A stretch of DNA of 64,000 bases from Polyodon spathula. Taxonomy: Eukaryota > Chordata > Actinopteri > Acipenseriformes > Polyodontidae. This document shows, piece after piece, positions 61,701-64,000 of this stretch. Position numbers and translations under genes: made by a program. The notes below the pieces were generated by a model that ran no database searches, had not been told where the DNA came from, and saw nothing but the letters and a program-made list of their open reading frames with translations. The stretch is taken from the NCBI RefSeq assembly GCF_017654505.1, contig NC_054553.1, positions 1,602,501-1,666,500 on the forward strand, in the 5' to 3' direction. Numbering within the stretch: the first letter of the stretch is position 1; the number at the start of each line of letters is the position of its first letter.

Positions 61701-64000
61701 GTTATTTGGAACAGTGCAATTTGTCTGGTCATTCTGTCACTGGATTTGAATGAATGCAAGATGAATTTCAAAATGACAACCACATTTTCCCTCAGCTGTA
61801 TCTGAATACAAAAAAAAAAAAAAAAAAACGTATTCAGCGCCACATCTCTCAACACTTGTTGTTTTTAATTAAATTCCTGTCCTTTCTGGGTATTGCTAAC
61901 TAGGTCAATGTATGCATTCTCAAACTTCCAGCCAAAGAACAAGCTGAAGTCATGACCACTTTGGACTAGTAAGAGCAAACGAACCCGGTAATAAATGAAG
62001 ACTATTTCTCACTGACAGGTATGTTGGGTTGTGTGTCTTAGCACAACACTGCTGAATAGTAAAAGGAGACAGAAGCTCATTAATCTTTATTTAGGGTTTT
62101 TGTTTCCTATTGTCATCAATGTGAGCGATGGTCTCACTGGAGAAATGTATTGTTATGTTTTATTAAATTCCTTGCAATTGTGATTCGAGGGAATTACCAT
62201 CTGGTAGGGTTGGGAAGGCTCTCTCATACAGAAAAGGTGCCTCATGATAAGGGGCATATTGCGATCAAAAACTGGTAAATAGTGCCTATTTACAACATAT
62301 TGTACTACAACATTATTCAATGAAACATCTCCTTCCATTTTGCTTAAAGCTAGACAATCTTTTCTATATGTTCCACTGTCAACTGCCATGTGGCAGAGCC
62401 CGGCAGTGGATTGTCCTGATTGGTGGATGAAAATTCTGAAGTTATAAATAATCGTTCGAGTTAATGTCTGTCATAGCGGTTTATGATTGATATGTTACTC
62501 AAAAACCACACTTTTAATTGAAGTTCTCTATAAGTAAATGTTGCCACAAGGGTGAAAGAACAAAGGGTTTAACGGTTACCCTTCACTCCCTGGTCATTAT
62601 AGGTTTATATACAGCATTACAATGTAGCACCTTGTATCGTTTCAAGCAAATTGCTAAGCTCTTGGGTGAGGTTTACAGTTTAATTGTCCCTTTGAGTAAT
62701 TCTTATACCTCAGCCAGCTTAGTGTCTATACGCTTGATAAGACAACAATAGGGACATTAAAACCACAAGAAATTACTTTCTGCGACAGTCCTCAAGGTAA
62801 TAAACGATCCTCTCTTTAAAACTTCACCTCAAGGCAATTTGGCTCGCATTGCCTTCCAACCCTTTTCCCACTTTTCTTTATTTAGCATCCTACAATTAGC
62901 CCATCTTCTCTCATTTTCCCTGAGCACTATCTTATTTCAATGTCAAAGCTGATATTATAATAAGGGGCTTACTCACAAAAGAGATGGTACAAAAACCTTA
63001 GTAACCATGTGAGAATATACAGTGGCTGACTCAATCCCATGTAGGGAAAGTCTGTTTCAGTACATCAGCATGGCAGTTTTGTTTTTCACACCTAGCTGGA
63101 TATCTCTCTTGTGCTGATTTACATTTCAGAGTTCAGGTCCTTACATGTTTCTTTATCTTTCGATGCTAGAGGCAACAGACAGTGAACTTGCTTACAGCTT
63201 GTAGTCGTAGTTGGAATGCAATTTACTTGAACTATGAATGGGAAATTCAACTCTGGCCAAAAGTTTTGCACCACCTTGAGAGAGTGCCCAGCTAGTAGTA
63301 TTAACTGAAGACCTGGTGTGTGCTATTAAAACTAGATACCATGGATAAACTAGATCCTCTTCATATCATCATGTTCCTTCTGCATGTCATCTTTTCCCAC
63401 TAATATAAAATAATAGGTTTGACATCTTCTTTAAAGCTTTCATTTGGGTCTGTATCCAAATCAGTAATGTCCTGCAGTATGTTAATGCTTGTATTTATAA
63501 CTTGCACATGTCTTTGTTTGAGATTCAAGATCCCAAGGCTATTAGAAACAATTACCTCAGGATAAACTATTACCTCAGCTAAAAATAGACACTTGTTTTT
63601 AGACATCTTACAGTGCAGCACAAGGACATCATTAAGAGTGAAGAATCACCTCCTAGACAAAAAGGTATGACAGGTGATAATGCATTATCTTGTTTAATTA
63701 AAAAATACACAAGGACACTTTAGGGATACAGGCATTGACCTTTCCCCTAGCAATGCTGTAGCTTGATGCCGGTATCCACCATTAGCTACCAAACTTAGAT
63801 AAGGTTATTGAAATATTCTGGTAAAGCTTAGCAAAGTGAAGTATGCAGAATGATGAAAGCATAGTAAAGCTCCTAATACTATGTTAAAAACTTTTATAAT
63901 GCTGTACATCCCCTGAAGGCAAAACGAGGAGGACTAATCAAATGAAATAGTTTAGCTGTGCTACAATAACAGTACAGCTGATGGGATTTCACAGTATTTA
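61701..64000. other. Non-coding stretch, no gene seen
   Basis: Poly-A of about 19 at 61810-61828. Otherwise AT-rich with no supported gene. Confidence 0.6.
63251..63275 (+). repeat. Possible Tc1/mariner terminal fragment
   Basis: CTCTGGCCAAAAGTTTTGCA followed by CCACC resembles the terminal sequence of fish Tc1-like elements as recalled. No second end or transposase remnant was found nearby. Confidence 0.3.

Overview
This window looks like vertebrate, probably ray-finned fish, nuclear DNA. It is AT-rich and full of simple repeats: (ATT)n, (AT)n, (CA)n, (TC)n and long poly-A/T runs. It also carries short palindromic hAT-type elements, tRNA-derived SINE pieces and the 3' end of a CR1/L2-clade LINE. 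The repeat styles fit a non-teleost ray-finned fish such as a sturgeon, paddlefish or gar, but that assignment is inference from repeat type only. I could support no host protein-coding exon, rRNA or stand-alone tRNA gene. The many short open frames lack family motifs and often run through microsatellites. The window therefore reads as an intergenic or long-intron region (gene-desert-like).

The outstanding object is a complete, young LTR retrotransposon on the minus strand at 45135-48481 (3347 bp). It has two 414-bp LTRs that I read as identical, TG...CA ends, and a GGGGG duplication on both sides. An 18-nt primer-binding site matches the 3' end of tRNA-Leu (CAA type as recalled), and there is a G-rich polypurine tract. 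Each LTR has a TATA box and an AATAAA signal. The interior has no reverse transcriptase, integrase or protease. Its one recognisable product is a protein with two CCHC zinc knuckles near the N-terminus, a Trp-rich middle segment, and a long array of 12-residue repeats encoded by 36-bp units. It is a non-autonomous, Gag-like-only element, presumably mobilised by a partner elsewhere.

Other mobile DNA: four related hAT-type MITEs with telomere-like TAACCC cores (about 13961-14267, 37740-38119, about 51133-51350, 61374-61700), one with a perfect 8-bp target duplication. Further hAT-like foldback MITEs lie at 54031-54196 and 54359-54699, with a decayed relative at 53025-53155. There are tRNA-derived SINE heads at 31386-31465 (+) and about 39866-40005 (-), the latter with a CTCF-like motif. 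A poly-A insertion at 35954-36202 is flanked by a perfect 20-bp direct repeat.

Other structure: a 49-bp minisatellite (2029-2280), an interstitial TTAGGG array (19219-19341), and exact or near-exact palindromes at 6465-6496, 17120-17149 and 42946-43013. Several compositionally distinct blocks (for example 885-1130, 7690-7925, 18735-19125, 21480-21800, 25440-25640, 26560-26770) look like conserved non-coding or enhancer candidates. They need cross-species alignment to confirm.
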